Part shown: positions 49,360 through 59,169 of the stretch, one piece after another | How positions within the stretch are numbered: the first letter of the stretch is position 1 | Layout of the letters: the number at the start of each line of letters is the position of its first letter | Source of the DNA: Methylothermaceae bacterium | GTDB taxonomy: Bacteria; Pseudomonadota; Gammaproteobacteria; Methylococcales; Methylothermaceae | Direction: 5' to 3' | Assembly: GCA_026981855.1 (NCBI GenBank) | Contig: JALSIB010000013.1 | Span: forward strand, 22,980 to 86,979 | Length of the DNA: 64,000 nt | Position numbers and translations under genes: made by a program | The notes under the pieces: model-generated | Database searches by the model: none | What the model was told of the DNA's origin: nothing | Seen by the model: only the letters and a program-made list of their open reading frames with translations

Positions 49360-49728
49360 TCACATTTTATTATCCAGCAGAAGGGCGAACCAGAAAACGC
49401 CCAATACCGCCACAAAACCTGCAAACAAAGGCATGAACCGGATTTCCGGCAGGCGGAAAACCAGAACGAACAAGACCGCGGTCAAGATCAACTTGACCGC
49501 TTCGCCCATATAAAACCCGCGTATGATCCGGCGGGGATTTTTACCCCGATCACGACACATCCTGAGGGCGAAATAGGCATTGGGAATCAAGGCTATCATT
49601 CCCCCATATCCAACAGATCTGGCCACTTGCCAACCGAACCAGACCCATCCCCCAAGAAAGATCACTGCCAGCACCGCCGCCTGGATGAGGAGAATCCTGC
49701 CTACTGCGGCTGTGAGGTCTGTGGTCAT
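49360..49728 (-). CDS. atpI: ATP synthase subunit I
   Basis: The start at 49728 (122 residues) follows GAGAA at a suitable distance. Four membrane helices are visible, with the family-typical loop IPNAYFALRM and RIIRGFYMGEAVKLILTAVLF. It aids assembly of the c ring. It is the first gene of the atp operon. Confidence 0.88.
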   Translation of the reverse strand: MTTDLTAAVGRILLIQAAVLAVIFLGGWVWFGWQVARSVGYGGMIALIPNAYFALRMCRDRGKNPRRIIRGFYMGEAVKLILTAVLFVLVFRLPEIRFMPLFAGFVAVLGVFWFALLLDNKM

Positions 49729-49757
49729 CGTGTTCTCTACACACACAAGCACGGGAT

Positions 49758-49785
49758 TCTATAGACCAGGGAGGACAAAATCAAG
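49758..49785 (-). promoter_or_regulatory. Putative promoter of the atp operon
   Basis: On the minus strand CTTGAT (49785-49780) and TATAGA (49763-49758) are 16 bases apart. They lie about 30 bases upstream of the atpI start. Confidence 0.5.
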
Positions 49786-49843
49786 CTCACGCCTTCGTAC
49801 CTCTTTGATTCATCATCACCCGAAAGCCGCCGGGCGGAGACTT

Positions 49844-50701
49844 TTATCCTCGGGCTTCGAAACGCTCCAGCAATCCTTCCAACTGATCCAAGTCATTGTA
49901 ATTTATGACTACCCGGCCTTTACCGCCCTTACCGTGGCGAATCGTCACCCTCGCTCCCAACAAGGAACTCAACCGCTCCTGCAACCGGCCGACATCAGGA
50001 TCCAAAACCGGTGGAGCTTTTCCAGGTACTTGATTTTGCAACCGCTTAACCAATAATTCGGTATCCCGAACAGTGAGTTTCCCTTCTGCCACCTTGAGGG
50101 CCACTTCCACCTGCTTGTCACCGACCAGTCCAAGCAGTGCTCTGGCATGCCCCATCTCTATTTTTCCGGTTTCCAGTAATCGCTTGACCTCGGGTTGTAA
50201 ATCCAGCAATCTCAGCAGGTTGGTAATGGTGGTTCGCGACTTGCCCACCGATTCGGCCAGCTGTTGATGGGTCATTTCGAAGTCTTCAAGCAGTCGGCGC
50301 AACCCTTCGGCCTGTTCCAAAGGATTGAGATCCTCCCGCTGAATATTTTCGATCAGAGCCATTGCCAACGCGGTGCAGTCATCGACTTCACGGATCACCA
50401 CCGGGATCTCGTTCAGCCCCGCCAGCCTGGAGGCACGCCAGCGTCTTTCACCTGCGACCAATTCGTAATCGCCGCTGGCTCTGGCCCGGACCACAACAGG
50501 TTGAACGACTCCGTGGGCCCTGATGGAATCGGCCAGTTCCTGCAAGCTTTGCAGATCGATATCCCGTCGTGGTTGAAAAGATCCCGGCTCTATTTGATCG
50601 AGGGGCAAGGTTTGAGAAACCGCTTGTTGGGGATCTTGAATGGAGACATCTCCCAAAAGAGCGTTGAGCCCTCGGCCAAGACCGCGCTTTTTTGCCGCCA
50701 T
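49844..50701 (-). CDS. parB: Chromosome-partitioning protein ParB
   Basis: This is a 285-residue ParB. The CTPase/ParB box is seen as GSFQPRRDIDLQSLQELADS and ELVAGERRWRASRLAGL. A helix-turn-helix follows (LAESVGKSRTTITNLLRLLD), and a C-terminal dimer domain completes it. It loads SMC at parS sites near the origin. AAGGAG precedes the ATG. It lies 6 bp after parA. Confidence 0.96.
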   Translation of the reverse strand: MAAKKRGLGRGLNALLGDVSIQDPQQAVSQTLPLDQIEPGSFQPRRDIDLQSLQELADSIRAHGVVQPVVVRARASGDYELVAGERRWRASRLAGLNEIPVVIREVDDCTALAMALIENIQREDLNPLEQAEGLRRLLEDFEMTHQQLAESVGKSRTTITNLLRLLDLQPEVKRLLETGKIEMGHARALLGLVGDKQVEVALKVAEGKLTVRDTELLVKRLQNQVPGKAPPVLDPDVGRLQERLSSLLGARVTIRHGKGGKGRVVINYNDLDQLEGLLERFEARG

Positions 50702-50707
50702 GGTGTA

Positions 50708-51478
50708 TTACTCCTTTTCGTTACGTCCGACGATTTCCCCAGCCAATGCAAGATAAGCTAACGCTCCACGCGACGATTTGTCGTAATGAATCACCGGAAG
50801 TCCATGACTTGGGGCCTCGGCCAGGCGAATGTTGCGGGGGATGCAGGTTCGCAACAATTTTGCTCCAAAATGCTTTTGCAGCTGTTCGGAAACTTCTTTG
50901 GTCAAACGGCTGCGAGGATCGTACATGGTGCGCAACAATCCTTCCAGGGCCAGCGCCGGATTGACCGTCTTTTGTATGTTGGCCACCGTCTCCATCAGCG
51001 CGGACAGCCCTTCAAGCGCATAGTATTCACATTGCATGGGAACCAGGAGGCTGTCGGCGGCCACCAGAGCATTCAGGGTCAGCATGTTGAGCGAAGGGGG
51101 ACAGTCGATCAAAAGATAATCATAATGCCCCCGGATCTTCGCCAGCGCTTCGGTCAAGCGCCGTTCCCGCTGCCGTGACTGCATCAAACCCACTTCAGCA
51201 GCGGTCAGATCCGCATTTCCGGGAATGAGATCGAATTGCAGCGTCGTCAAGGGAACGATGACCTCCTCGGCCATGGCCTCCTGCAGCAGGAGATCGCAAC
51301 AAGTCAGTTCCATTCCGTTCTTGTCCACCCCGCATCCCATGGTAGCGTTACCCTGGGGATCGATGTCGATGAGCAGAACTTTACGTTTGGTCATGGCCAA
51401 AGTGGCGGCAAGATTGACGCTTGTGGTCGTTTTGCCCACCCCACCCTTCTGGTTGGCGATCGCGATGATTTTACTCAT
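50708..51478 (-). CDS. parA: Chromosome-partitioning ATPase ParA
   Basis: This is a 256-residue Soj-type ParA with the deviant Walker A KGGVGKTTTSVNLA and Walker B YDYLLIDCPPSLNMLTLNAL. It forms gradients on the nucleoid that move ParB-parS complexes. The start overlaps the rsmG stop (ATGA). Confidence 0.96.
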   Translation of the reverse strand: MSKIIAIANQKGGVGKTTTSVNLAATLAMTKRKVLLIDIDPQGNATMGCGVDKNGMELTCCDLLLQEAMAEEVIVPLTTLQFDLIPGNADLTAAEVGLMQSRQRERRLTEALAKIRGHYDYLLIDCPPSLNMLTLNALVAADSLLVPMQCEYYALEGLSALMETVANIQKTVNPALALEGLLRTMYDPRSRLTKEVSEQLQKHFGAKLLRTCIPRNIRLAEAPSHGLPVIHYDKSSRGALAYLALAGEIVGRNEKE

Positions 51479-52098
51479 GTCCCTTCAGGTTCGGTGATTT
51501 CGATGAGATGTCGTTCGGCCTTCAGGCCTGGCACGGTAAGAGGGCTCACCCGATGAGGCAATTCATCGATCGCATCCAATTCCTGAGATGGATAGCGTCC
51601 CTTCATCGCCAGGAATCTGCCGCCGGGTTCGAGCAAATGGCGGCTGCGGAAAAAGCTGCTTCCAACGTCGGCAAAGGCCCGGGTGATGATGGTATCGAAT
51701 CGTGGTGTGACTGCATAGTGTTCGATCCGTTGGTGAACAGCTGAAACATTGCTCAATCCCAATTCAAGCGCCATCTGACGGACGAAACGGATTTTTTTTC
51801 CGACTGCATCGAGCAAGACGAAACGTATTTCGGGAAAGAAAATCGCCAGGGGAAGGCCTGGAAAACCTGCTCCGGTTCCCACATCGAGAATGCGTTGGCC
51901 GGAAAGGTAAGGATGGATGGAAAGACTATCGAGCACATGCTTGGTGATGAACTCGGCTTCATCCTCGACCTTGGTGAGATTGTAGACACGGTTCCACCGC
52001 AGAAGTCCCCGATGGAGCAGCTGGATTTTACCGATGCGCCCGGGATCCGGCTTCAGTCCCAGGAAAGAAACACCAGAGGTCAACAAGGTATCTGCCAT
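51475..52098 (-). CDS. rsmG: 16S rRNA (guanine-527-N7)-methyltransferase
   Basis: This is a 207-residue RsmG (GidB). The SAM-binding motif is ILDVGTGAGFPGLPLAIFFPE, followed by FVLLDAVGKKIRFVRQMALE. It methylates G527 of 16S rRNA. It overlaps mnmG with TGATG. Confidence 0.95.
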   Translation of the reverse strand: MADTLLTSGVSFLGLKPDPGRIGKIQLLHRGLLRWNRVYNLTKVEDEAEFITKHVLDSLSIHPYLSGQRILDVGTGAGFPGLPLAIFFPEIRFVLLDAVGKKIRFVRQMALELGLSNVSAVHQRIEHYAVTPRFDTIITRAFADVGSSFFRSRHLLEPGGRFLAMKGRYPSQELDAIDELPHRVSPLTVPGLKAERHLIEITEPEGT

Positions 52099-53972
52099 CA
52101 GGCGCTTTTCTTTTTCAGGTGTACCAGCAGCAATGAAATCGCAGCGGGTGTGACGCCGGGAATCCGGGCTGCCTGGCCCAATGTCACGGGTTTGACGGTG
52201 GCAAGTTTTTCCCGAACTTCCTGAGAAAGGCCTGATACATTGGAATAATCCAAAGATTCGGGCAAGGACAAGTGTTCATAACGCTTGGTTCGTTCGATTT
52301 CTGTTTTTTGCCGCGCTATGTAACCGGCATATTTGGCCTGGATTTCCACTTGTTCCCGTACTTCCCGCTCGAAATCGGAACCTTCCACGCCTTTCAGCTT
52401 CAGCAACGTCTCGATATCCATTTCCGGCCGGCGAAGCAATTCCAGCAGATTGGCCTCCCGCTGGAGGGGCGTTTTCAGGGTTGTCGAAAGTTCCCGGGCC
52501 GTTTGGTCATTTGGTTGGAGCCACGTCTCTTGCAGTGATTTTTGCAATCGGCCGATAGCCTCCCGTTTACGTTCGAACACCTGCCAACGCAGATCATCGA
52601 CCAACCCGAGTCTCCGCCCGATTTCGGTCAGGCGCAAATCCGCGTTGTCCTCCCGCAGTAACAGCCGGTATTCGGCGCGGCTGGTGAACATGCGATAAGG
52701 CTCTGAAGTTCCACGGGTGATCAAATCGTCGATCATCACCCCCAGATATGCTTCATCGCGTCTTGGCCACCAAGGTTCTTCCCCTTGCGCCTTGAGAGCA
52801 GCATTGAGGCCCGCCAGCAACCCTTGAGCGGCGGCTTCCTCATAGCCGGTGGTACCGTTTATCTGACCGGCAAAAAACAGGTTTTCCATGGCCTTGGTTT
52901 CAAGGCTGGGTTTCAGTCCCCTTGGATCGAAATAATCGTATTCGATGGCGTAACCGGGGCGGGTGATGTGGGCATCCCTGAATCCCGGGATTGAGCGAAT
53001 GAATGCCGTTTGAATATCGAATGGCAGACTGGTGGATACGCCGTTGGGATAGACCTCGTGGGTATGCAGCCCCTCCGGTTCAACGAAAATCTGGTGGGAA
53101 TCCCGTTCGGCAAAGCGGACGACCTTATCTTCTATCGATGGGCAATAGCGAGGGCCGGTTCCTTCGATGGCGCCTGTGAACATCGGCGAACGGTCCAGTC
53201 CCCGACGAATGATTTCATGGGTCTTTGAATTGGTTCGGGTAATATGGCATGGAACCTGGGGAGGATGTTCCTCGCGGGTTCCCAGAAAGGAAAACACTGG
53301 CGTCGGATCGTCTCCCGGTTGTTCAGTCATCATGGAATAATCCAAGCTGCGGCTGTCTAGGCGGGGGGGCGTGCCTGTTTTCAACCTTCCCACTTGAAAG
53401 TCCAGTTCCCTCAAGCGTTGCGCCAGCGCGTCGGCTGGACTGTCTCCTGCCCTGCCTCCCTGGTAGTTGGCCTGACCGATATGGATGATCCCGCCGAGAA
53501 AAGTACCCACGGTCAACACGACGGTACGGGCTTTGAATCGCAGTCCCATCTGAGTCACGACACCTGCGGCTTGGTGTCGTTCGACAATCAGATCGGAAAC
53601 CGTTTGTTGAAACAACCAGAGATTGGGTTGTTGTTCCAACGCATAGCGTACAGCCTGTCGGTATAAAGCCCGGTCGGCTTGAGCGCGGGTCGCCCTGACC
53701 GCGGGCCCTTTCGAGGCATTGAGCATTCGGAATTGGATTCCGGCCCGATCAATCGCTCTGGCCATCAATCCACCCAAGGCATCGATTTCCTTCACCAAGT
53801 GCCCCTTGCCGATACCACCGATGGCTGGATTACAGCTCATCTGTCCCAAGGTCTCGATGTTTTGGGTCAGAAGAAGCGTTTTGGCACCTCGACGTGCCGC
53901 TGCCAAGGCGGCTTCGGTGCCGGCATGACCGCCACCCACTACAATCACGTCGAATATGCGTCTGAAGTCCAT
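52098..53972 (-). CDS. mnmG: tRNA uridine-5-carboxymethylaminomethyl enzyme MnmG
   Basis: The start at 53972 gives 624 residues ([23 protein letters not shown]-binding GGGHAGTE at 13-20). Further family marks are [24 protein letters not shown] sequence, [11 protein letters not shown] and the C-terminal helical region. With MnmE it modifies U34 of tRNAs. It lies next to the replication origin, as in many gammaproteobacteria, and heads the mnmG-rsmG-parAB run. Confidence 0.97.
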   Translation of the reverse strand: MDFRRIFDVIVVGGGHAGTEAALAAARRGAKTLLLTQNIETLGQMSCNPAIGGIGKGHLVKEIDALGGLMARAIDRAGIQFRMLNASKGPAVRATRAQADRALYRQAVRYALEQQPNLWLFQQTVSDLIVERHQAAGVVTQMGLRFKARTVVLTVGTFLGGIIHIGQANYQGGRAGDSPADALAQRLRELDFQVGRLKTGTPPRLDSRSLDYSMMTEQPGDDPTPVFSFLGTREEHPPQVPCHITRTNSKTHEIIRRGLDRSPMFTGAIEGTGPRYCPSIEDKVVRFAERDSHQIFVEPEGLHTHEVYPNGVSTSLPFDIQTAFIRSIPGFRDAHITRPGYAIEYDYFDPRGLKPSLETKAMENLFFAGQINGTTGYEEAAAQGLLAGLNAALKAQGEEPWWPRRDEAYLGVMIDDLITRGTSEPYRMFTSRAEYRLLLREDNADLRLTEIGRRLGLVDDLRWQVFERKREAIGRLQKSLQETWLQPNDQTARELSTTLKTPLQREANLLELLRRPEMDIETLLKLKGVEGSDFEREVREQVEIQAKYAGYIARQKTEIERTKRYEHLSLPESLDYSNVSGLSQEVREKLATVKPVTLGQAARIPGVTPAAISLLLVHLKKKSA

Positions 53973-53999
53973 GGAAGGTCTCAATTAAAGTTCAACATC

Positions 54000-54345
54000 G
54001 CTTGCTCATTATACAAACTTATGCAAATTCAAGTTCTTGTATGAGCTGGATGAGGGTCTTGACGGACAGGCGGGCTTGGTGGAGGGAGTGCGAAGGTTCC
54101 AGTTTTGGTATCGCACCCGATGAAAAGTTTCTCGCCTGTATTATTAATCTTTAATTTTTTTAAGAAAGAGTTGGTAGTTACTATGCCGGTGGAAATCCCG
54201 ATATTTTCTATAAAACCATTTAATATCAACTGGTTACGTTGAATTTAAATTGTCTTTAAGATTGTGGACAGCCTGAGGAAGGTTGTGGATGAATTGTGCA
54301 GAAATTTTATCCCCAATGAAATAGTCCGTTTATCCACAGGTTTTC
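54000..54345. other. oriC: Probable chromosomal replication origin (oriC)
   Basis: In the 470-bp gap between mnmG and slyD there is a perfect DnaA box TTATCCACA (54330-54338). Near-matches are TTATCCCCA (54307-54315), TGTGCAGAA (54295-54303), TGTGGATGA (54284-54292) and TGTGGACAG (54263-54271). The last three are on the other strand. Two more one-mismatch boxes (TTATACAAA, TTATGCAAA) lie at 54009-54027. Between them is an AT-rich stretch (about 54137-54260) suited to unwinding. Position beside mnmG-rsmG-parAB is the classical origin neighbourhood. Confidence 0.75.
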
Positions 54346-54374
54346 ACCCTACATCTACGGGCAAAAAATTTGTT

Positions 54375-54403
54375 TTGGGTTTTTTCTTGGGTAGGGGTAT
54401 GAT
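54375..54403 (+). promoter_or_regulatory. Putative slyD promoter
   Basis: TTGGGT (54375-54380) and TATGAT (54398-54403) with a 17-base spacer, about 40 bases before the slyD start. The -35 is weak. Confidence 0.35.
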
Positions 54404-54442
54404 TCCTACTTTCCTACAAGTAGAGTCCCAAGGTTTCCGTAT

Positions 54443-54904
54443 ATGCAAATTTCTGAAAATAAAGTAGTTTCTTTTCACTACACACTGAAAAACGACGCGG
54501 GAGAGGTGATCGACAGTTCGGAAGGGCGTGATCCTTTGACCTATCTTCACGGTGCCGGCAACATCATTTCCGGCTTGGAAAAAGCGCTCGAAGGCAAAGA
54601 CAGTGGTGAGCATGTCGAAGTGAGCGTAGCACCCGAAGAAGCTTACGGTACTCGGAACGAGTCCTTGATCCAGTCCGTACCCCGTGACGCCTTCGAAGGG
54701 GTCGACAAGATCGAACCCGGAATGCAATTTCAGGCCCAGACCCCCAATGGAACGCAGATTCTCACCGTGGTGAAGGTCGATGGCGGCGAAGTTGTGGTTG
54801 ATGGCAACCACCCCCTCGCTGGCCAAACGTTGCACTTCTCCGTGGATATCACCGATATCCGTGATGCCACCGAAGAAGAGCTGGCCCACGGTCACGTCCA
54901 CTAA
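54443..54904 (+). CDS. slyD: FKBP-type peptidyl-prolyl isomerase, SlyD-like
   Basis: This is a 153-residue FKBP with an insert-in-flap domain. FKBP strands are VVSFHYTLKNDAGEVIDSSE and PLTYLHGAGNIISGLEKALEG; the IF chaperone part is GEHVEVSVAPEEAYGTRNES. The end GHVH is a short remnant of the His-rich metal-binding tail of E. coli SlyD. It assists cytoplasmic folding and possibly nickel handling. Confidence 0.9.
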   Translation: MQISENKVVSFHYTLKNDAGEVIDSSEGRDPLTYLHGAGNIISGLEKALEGKDSGEHVEVSVAPEEAYGTRNESLIQSVPRDAFEGVDKIEPGMQFQAQTPNGTQILTVVKVDGGEVVVDGNHPLAGQTLHFSVDITDIRDATEEELAHGHVH

Positions 54905-54915
54905 AGCGATTGGCT

Positions 54916-54946
54916 CGTAATGGTGAGGATTCTCCTCACCATTACG
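54916..54946 (+). terminator. Hairpin after slyD
   Basis: A 14-bp perfect stem CGTAATGGTGAGGA / TCCTCACCATTACG with a 3-base loop, 12 bp after the stop. The T-run is poor (GCTTTGCC), so strength is uncertain. Confidence 0.7.
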
Positions 54947-55103
54947 GCTTTGCCATCGCCCTCCTTCCCGACCAACCCTCCGGTCACGCTTATCCCTGGA
55001 TGGATCGCCCATCTTCCAGTGCGGGTTGTCCTTGTTTCCCCGGCAGTGACGTATTATCTTACTCCTCCTCAGGATAACGCGTAGACAACAATAAGGTTAA
55101 TTT

Positions 55104-57767
55104 ATGGCTAACTGGAAAAAACTGAGCATTCTGCTTGGTACAGGTATCCTTGCGCTTTTGTTACTGGCGCTGATCACAGGAATTCTGTTGAGCCACTTTC
55201 TTATTGAGTTGTGGTGGTTCAACTCATTGAATTTCGGTGGATATTTCTGGTTACGCCTCCTGTACAAGTTCATCCTTTCAGGCGGAGTGGCACTTGTCTT
55301 CTTTGGTTTGTTCTTCGCCAATTTCTGGATCGCCTCCAGCTATCTTGGGATACGAAACGGGAAAAGTTCCGCCAGGGGGGTGGTACAAAGATTCCAGACA
55401 GGTGCGATGGAAGTGTATACGCCACTCTCTTTGGTCATGGCGATCATCCTCGCCGCGCCTTTCTATCAACAGTGGGAATCGGCGTTGGTTTTCTTCTTCG
55501 GCCCCGGGGCTGGATTCGAAGACCCTTTCTACGGACACGACGTTTCCTTTTATATTTTCCGTTTGCCGATCTTCCTGATGTTGCAAAAAGGCCTTTTGGC
55601 CGTTTTTGCCATCTTGTTCATTGCCATAGGGATGCTTTATTGGGTAGAGCATAAAATGCTCGGCGGTCGAAACCAGAGGTTCCCGAAAGAGGCCAGGGTG
55701 CACCTCACCGTCCTCGCAATCCTCAGCGTGTTGATCGTCGCTTGGGGATTTATGCTGGACAGATATTCCCTGCTTTATGTCGATGATCATGAACCCGTGT
55801 TCTTTGGTCCCGGCTTTGTCGAGATCCGCTACATACTGCCTTTGATATGGTTGTCCATCGTTACATTTCTTGCCGCGGCGTTTTTTTTCATCGCTTATGC
55901 CAACAGTGGCAGAAAGTCGATGCTGACGTTGGGATTTTCCTTTTCCGTGGTGTTTGTGACAGCCTTGTTACTGCGGAATGTGGAGGCCATTCCCGCCTTG
56001 CTTGAGCAATACATCGTCAAGGCCAATCCCGTGACCACGGAGGGTCGTTTCATGAAGAACAATATCGAGGCGACCCTGCATGCATACGATCTCGACAAGA
56101 CCAGCTCGATCGATTTCCAGGTGAGCTTGCGTCCCGAGGCGGACATTGATGAACAGGCGCAGGATTACATCGTCAATATTCCGGTATGGGACGAAAATTT
56201 CCTTTACGACGTTTATCAACAAATGCAGGGGCTTCGTCCTTATTATAGGTTCTCCCCCGTTGATGTGGCCCGCTACTTGGTCAACGGCAGGGTCCAACAG
56301 GTCAATCTGGCCACGCGAGAGCTGAATCTGTCCAATTTACCTCCCGCCGCGGCCGAAACCTGGGAGAACCAGCATTTGCGATACACCCATGGGTATGGCG
56401 TGGTCATGACGCCGGCGGCACAGGAGGGGGACCGGCCGATGGAGTGGTTCATCCGTGATCTCAATCTTTATTCACCGGTAGGTTTTCACACCGCCACGCC
56501 CGATATCTATTATGGCCAGGAAAATCTGACCTATATCTTCGTGCCCAACCGATTGGAAATTGCGGAATTGCCCTCCACCTCGGTTGAGGGACAGAAATAT
56601 CAAGGAGGGGGAGGGGTCGAAATCAAGTCCCTGTTTCGCAAATTGATCGCGGCGGTTCGATTCCAGGATCCAAAGATATTCTTTTCGATCAATATCGAGG
56701 AAGAAAGCCACCTCAGGCTTTATCGAAACATCGTGCAACGGGTCCGGCAGTTGACACCATTCCTGATTCTGGACAATGACCCCTATTCCGTAGTGACTTC
56801 GGATCGAATCTACTGGATCTTGGATGCCTATACGGTGACCGACTGGTATCCGGTTTCCAAACCCATGGTATTACCCAACAGTGGTCAAGGTGGAAGTCAA
56901 CTGGAAATAAATTACATTCGCAATTCAGTCAAGATTGTCGTGGATGCCTATGATGGTCATGTGGATTTCTATATCGCCGATCCGAAGGACCCCATTGTTC
57001 GAGCCTACGACCGCGCATTCCCCGGGCTTTTCAAAAATATCGAAACCATGCCCAGGGTTCTCCAGGCACAGCTTCGTTATCCTCGCGATTTTTTCCATGC
57101 CCAGATGGAGATCTATGCCAAGTATCATCAGCGGGAACCCGAACTGTTTTACCAGCAGGCCGATACTTGGGAATTCGCCAAGGTCAAGGATGTGCCCAAA
57201 TTGCCTTATTACCTGACCGTAAAGTTGGTGGAGCAGTCACATCCTCATCTCCAGCCCTTCGTTCAAATCAGTCCTTTGACTCCCATTGGCAGGGATAACC
57301 TGATTTCCCTTGCCATTGCCGGAGTGAGGGATTTGACCGAAGGTGCGTACCGGCCCGAGATCGTTGTGTATCGTTTCAAGAAAGAAGTTCAAGTGGATGG
57401 GCCTGCCCAGATCGACGCCCTGATCGATCAAAACCCGGAGATTTCGGCGGCTTTCACTTTATGGAACCAAATGGGTTCACAAGTCAAACGCGGCAGGATC
57501 ATCGTTCTGCCGGTCGGTCATTCGGTGCTTTATGTGCAGCCCGTCTATCTGATTGCTGAAGGTCAGACCAAAATCCCCCAGTTGACCAGGATCATCGTTT
57601 CGATGGGGAATATCGTGGTGATGGAACGCTCCTTGAAAGAAGCATTCGATAAACTGAGACAGAAGTTGGAACAAAAGACGGAAAGAGAACTCGAGATGAA
57701 GATGGGAAGTCCTGCCGGAACCAACCCCGCGATTCCTGTTCCGGCACCCGCCAGAGATGGATTGTGA
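55104..57767 (+). CDS. UPF0182 (COG1615) large membrane protein
   Basis: This is an 887-residue protein of the UPF0182 family. The N-terminal 300 residues hold about seven membrane helices (first: ILLGTGILALLLLALITGIL). The remaining 560 residues are soluble and probably periplasmic, with family phrases such as RYTHGYGVVMTPA, QLEINYIRNSVKIVVDAYDG and DPKDPIVRAYDRAFPGLF. A coiled coil (about 835-870) and a Pro/Ala tail end it. The function of the family is unknown. It is monocistronic, between two hairpins, beside oriC. Confidence 0.88.
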   Translation: MANWKKLSILLGTGILALLLLALITGILLSHFLIELWWFNSLNFGGYFWLRLLYKFILSGGVALVFFGLFFANFWIASSYLGIRNGKSSARGVVQRFQTGAMEVYTPLSLVMAIILAAPFYQQWESALVFFFGPGAGFEDPFYGHDVSFYIFRLPIFLMLQKGLLAVFAILFIAIGMLYWVEHKMLGGRNQRFPKEARVHLTVLAILSVLIVAWGFMLDRYSLLYVDDHEPVFFGPGFVEIRYILPLIWLSIVTFLAAAFFFIAYANSGRKSMLTLGFSFSVVFVTALLLRNVEAIPALLEQYIVKANPVTTEGRFMKNNIEATLHAYDLDKTSSIDFQVSLRPEADIDEQAQDYIVNIPVWDENFLYDVYQQMQGLRPYYRFSPVDVARYLVNGRVQQVNLATRELNLSNLPPAAAETWENQHLRYTHGYGVVMTPAAQEGDRPMEWFIRDLNLYSPVGFHTATPDIYYGQENLTYIFVPNRLEIAELPSTSVEGQKYQGGGGVEIKSLFRKLIAAVRFQDPKIFFSINIEEESHLRLYRNIVQRVRQLTPFLILDNDPYSVVTSDRIYWILDAYTVTDWYPVSKPMVLPNSGQGGSQLEINYIRNSVKIVVDAYDGHVDFYIADPKDPIVRAYDRAFPGLFKNIETMPRVLQAQLRYPRDFFHAQMEIYAKYHQREPELFYQQADTWEFAKVKDVPKLPYYLTVKLVEQSHPHLQPFVQISPLTPIGRDNLISLAIAGVRDLTEGAYRPEIVVYRFKKEVQVDGPAQIDALIDQNPEISAAFTLWNQMGSQVKRGRIIVLPVGHSVLYVQPVYLIAEGQTKIPQLTRIIVSMGNIVVMERSLKEAFDKLRQKLEQKTERELEMKMGSPAGTNPAIPVPAPARDGL

Positions 57768-57775
57768 AACCGGAA

Positions 57776-57805
57776 ATCTGGCAACACTTCAAAGTGTTGC
57801 CAGAT
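57776..57805. terminator. Hairpin between the UPF0182 gene and rpiA
   Basis: A 14-bp perfect stem ATCTGGCAACACTT / AAGTGTTGCCAGAT with a minimal CA centre, located between two convergent genes (9 bp after one stop, 18 bp from the other). It probably serves both, although T-runs are short. Confidence 0.75.
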
Positions 57806-57823
57806 CATCCCGCCCTGAATGAA

Positions 57824-58486
57824 TCAAAGGGTAATCGTTTTGACCCCTTGAGTAGTTCCGAGTAACACCATATCGGCGGGGCGAAGGGCGAAGATTCCAA
57901 CGGTCACGACACCAGGGATGTTATTGATCGTCTGTTCCAGATCGATGGGTTGCATGATTTCCAGATTATGCACGTCCAGGATTTCGTTGCCGTTGTCGGT
58001 GATGAATCCTTCCCGCCACTGCGGTTGTCCACCCAATTTCACCATTTGCCTGGCCACATAACTGCGAGCCATGGGGATGACTTCTACGGGCAACGGAAAG
58101 CGTCCCAGTACGTCCACGTATTTTCCCTCATCCGCGATGCAGACGAACTTGCGGCTGGCGGCTGCGATGATCTTTTCCCTTGTCAAAGCGCCCCCACCCC
58201 CTTTGATCAATTGTAACCGCGGATTGATTTCGTCCGCACCATCCACATAGATTTCCAGGTCGCCCACGGCATTCAGGTCCAAAACCGGTATACCCAGTTT
58301 TTTCAAACGTTCCGTGCTGCACTCTGAACTGGAAACCGCTCCTTCGATGTCGGCTTTGAAATCTGCCAGAAAATCAATGAAGTGATTGACCGTTGAACCG
58401 GTTCCGACACCTATAATCGATATGCCTCGAACATACTCGAGCGCAGCTTCAGCCGCTTTTCGTTTCAGATCATCTGCTGAACTCAT
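57824..58486 (-). CDS. rpiA: Ribose-5-phosphate isomerase A
   Basis: This is a 220-residue RpiA. The motifs are [32 protein letters not shown] (with the catalytic Asp/Glu) and [20 protein letters not shown]. It interconverts ribose-5-phosphate and ribulose-5-phosphate in the pentose phosphate pathway. It is monocistronic. The 180-bp gap upstream (58487-58665) holds its promoter, and I see nothing else there. Confidence 0.97.
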   Translation of the reverse strand: MSSADDLKRKAAEAALEYVRGISIIGVGTGSTVNHFIDFLADFKADIEGAVSSSECSTERLKKLGIPVLDLNAVGDLEIYVDGADEINPRLQLIKGGGGALTREKIIAAASRKFVCIADEGKYVDVLGRFPLPVEVIPMARSYVARQMVKLGGQPQWREGFITDNGNEILDVHNLEIMQPIDLEQTINNIPGVVTVGIFALRPADMVLLGTTQGVKTITL

Positions 58487-58665
58487 GTTTGTCTCCGCTA
58501 ATTTTCATGAACTGTCGATGATAGCCGCCAAGGGTTTCTTTTGGCAATGAGAGAATCTATCCGGGCAAAACCACGCCCTTCTGCCATGCCATGCAATGAT
58601 CAAAGAGGGAGAAGGGGCTGGAACTCGATCGATGACAGAGAGTCTTGCCTACCTGGGAGATGGGT

Positions 58666-59148
58666 TCATTTTGCCTGTGTCAGAGACAAGATAAAGTCCC
58701 AGTGATCCGGGGAGATGGGGAGTACGGAAAGCCTGTTGCCTTTTTTGAGCAGAAGCATATTCTCCAGTTGGGGATGACGCTTCAGCTCTGTCAGTGACAC
58801 GGGCTGCTCGAATTTCTTGACCAGCTTGATGTCCACCATGTACCAGCGCGGTTTCTCCGGAGAGCTTTTGGGGTCGTGATATTTGGACCGGGGATCGAAA
58901 GCCGTATGGTCGGGATAGCCTTGCCGGATGATTTCCATCAGGCCCACGATACCAGGCTGTTTGCAGTTGGAATGGTAGAAAAAGGCCAAATCGCCCTTTT
59001 TCATCTGGTCCCGCAGCATATTGCGGGCTTGGTAGTTCCGGACTCCATCCCAGTGAGTGGACTGATCCGGACAAGCAGCCAAGTCGTCGATCCCGAATAC
59101 CGAAGGTTCGGACTTCAGCAGCCAGTAACGCTTGTCATGGGAATTCAT
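58666..59148 (-). CDS. EVE-domain protein
   Basis: The start at 59148 gives 160 residues of an EVE domain (PUA-like, thymocyte nuclear protein 1 type). It shows YWLLKSEPSVFGIDDL, THWDGVRNYQARNMLRDQMK, GDLAFFYHSN, GIVGLMEIIRQGYPD and NMLLLKKGNRLSVLPI. EVE proteins bind modified bases in DNA or RNA. It is just downstream of the 6S RNA locus, where ygfA stands in E. coli. Confidence 0.88.
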   Translation of the reverse strand: MNSHDKRYWLLKSEPSVFGIDDLAACPDQSTHWDGVRNYQARNMLRDQMKKGDLAFFYHSNCKQPGIVGLMEIIRQGYPDHTAFDPRSKYHDPKSSPEKPRWYMVDIKLVKKFEQPVSLTELKRHPQLENMLLLKKGNRLSVLPISPDHWDFILSLTQAK

Positions 59149-59169
59149 GAAATGAGCAGTGATGAAAAA

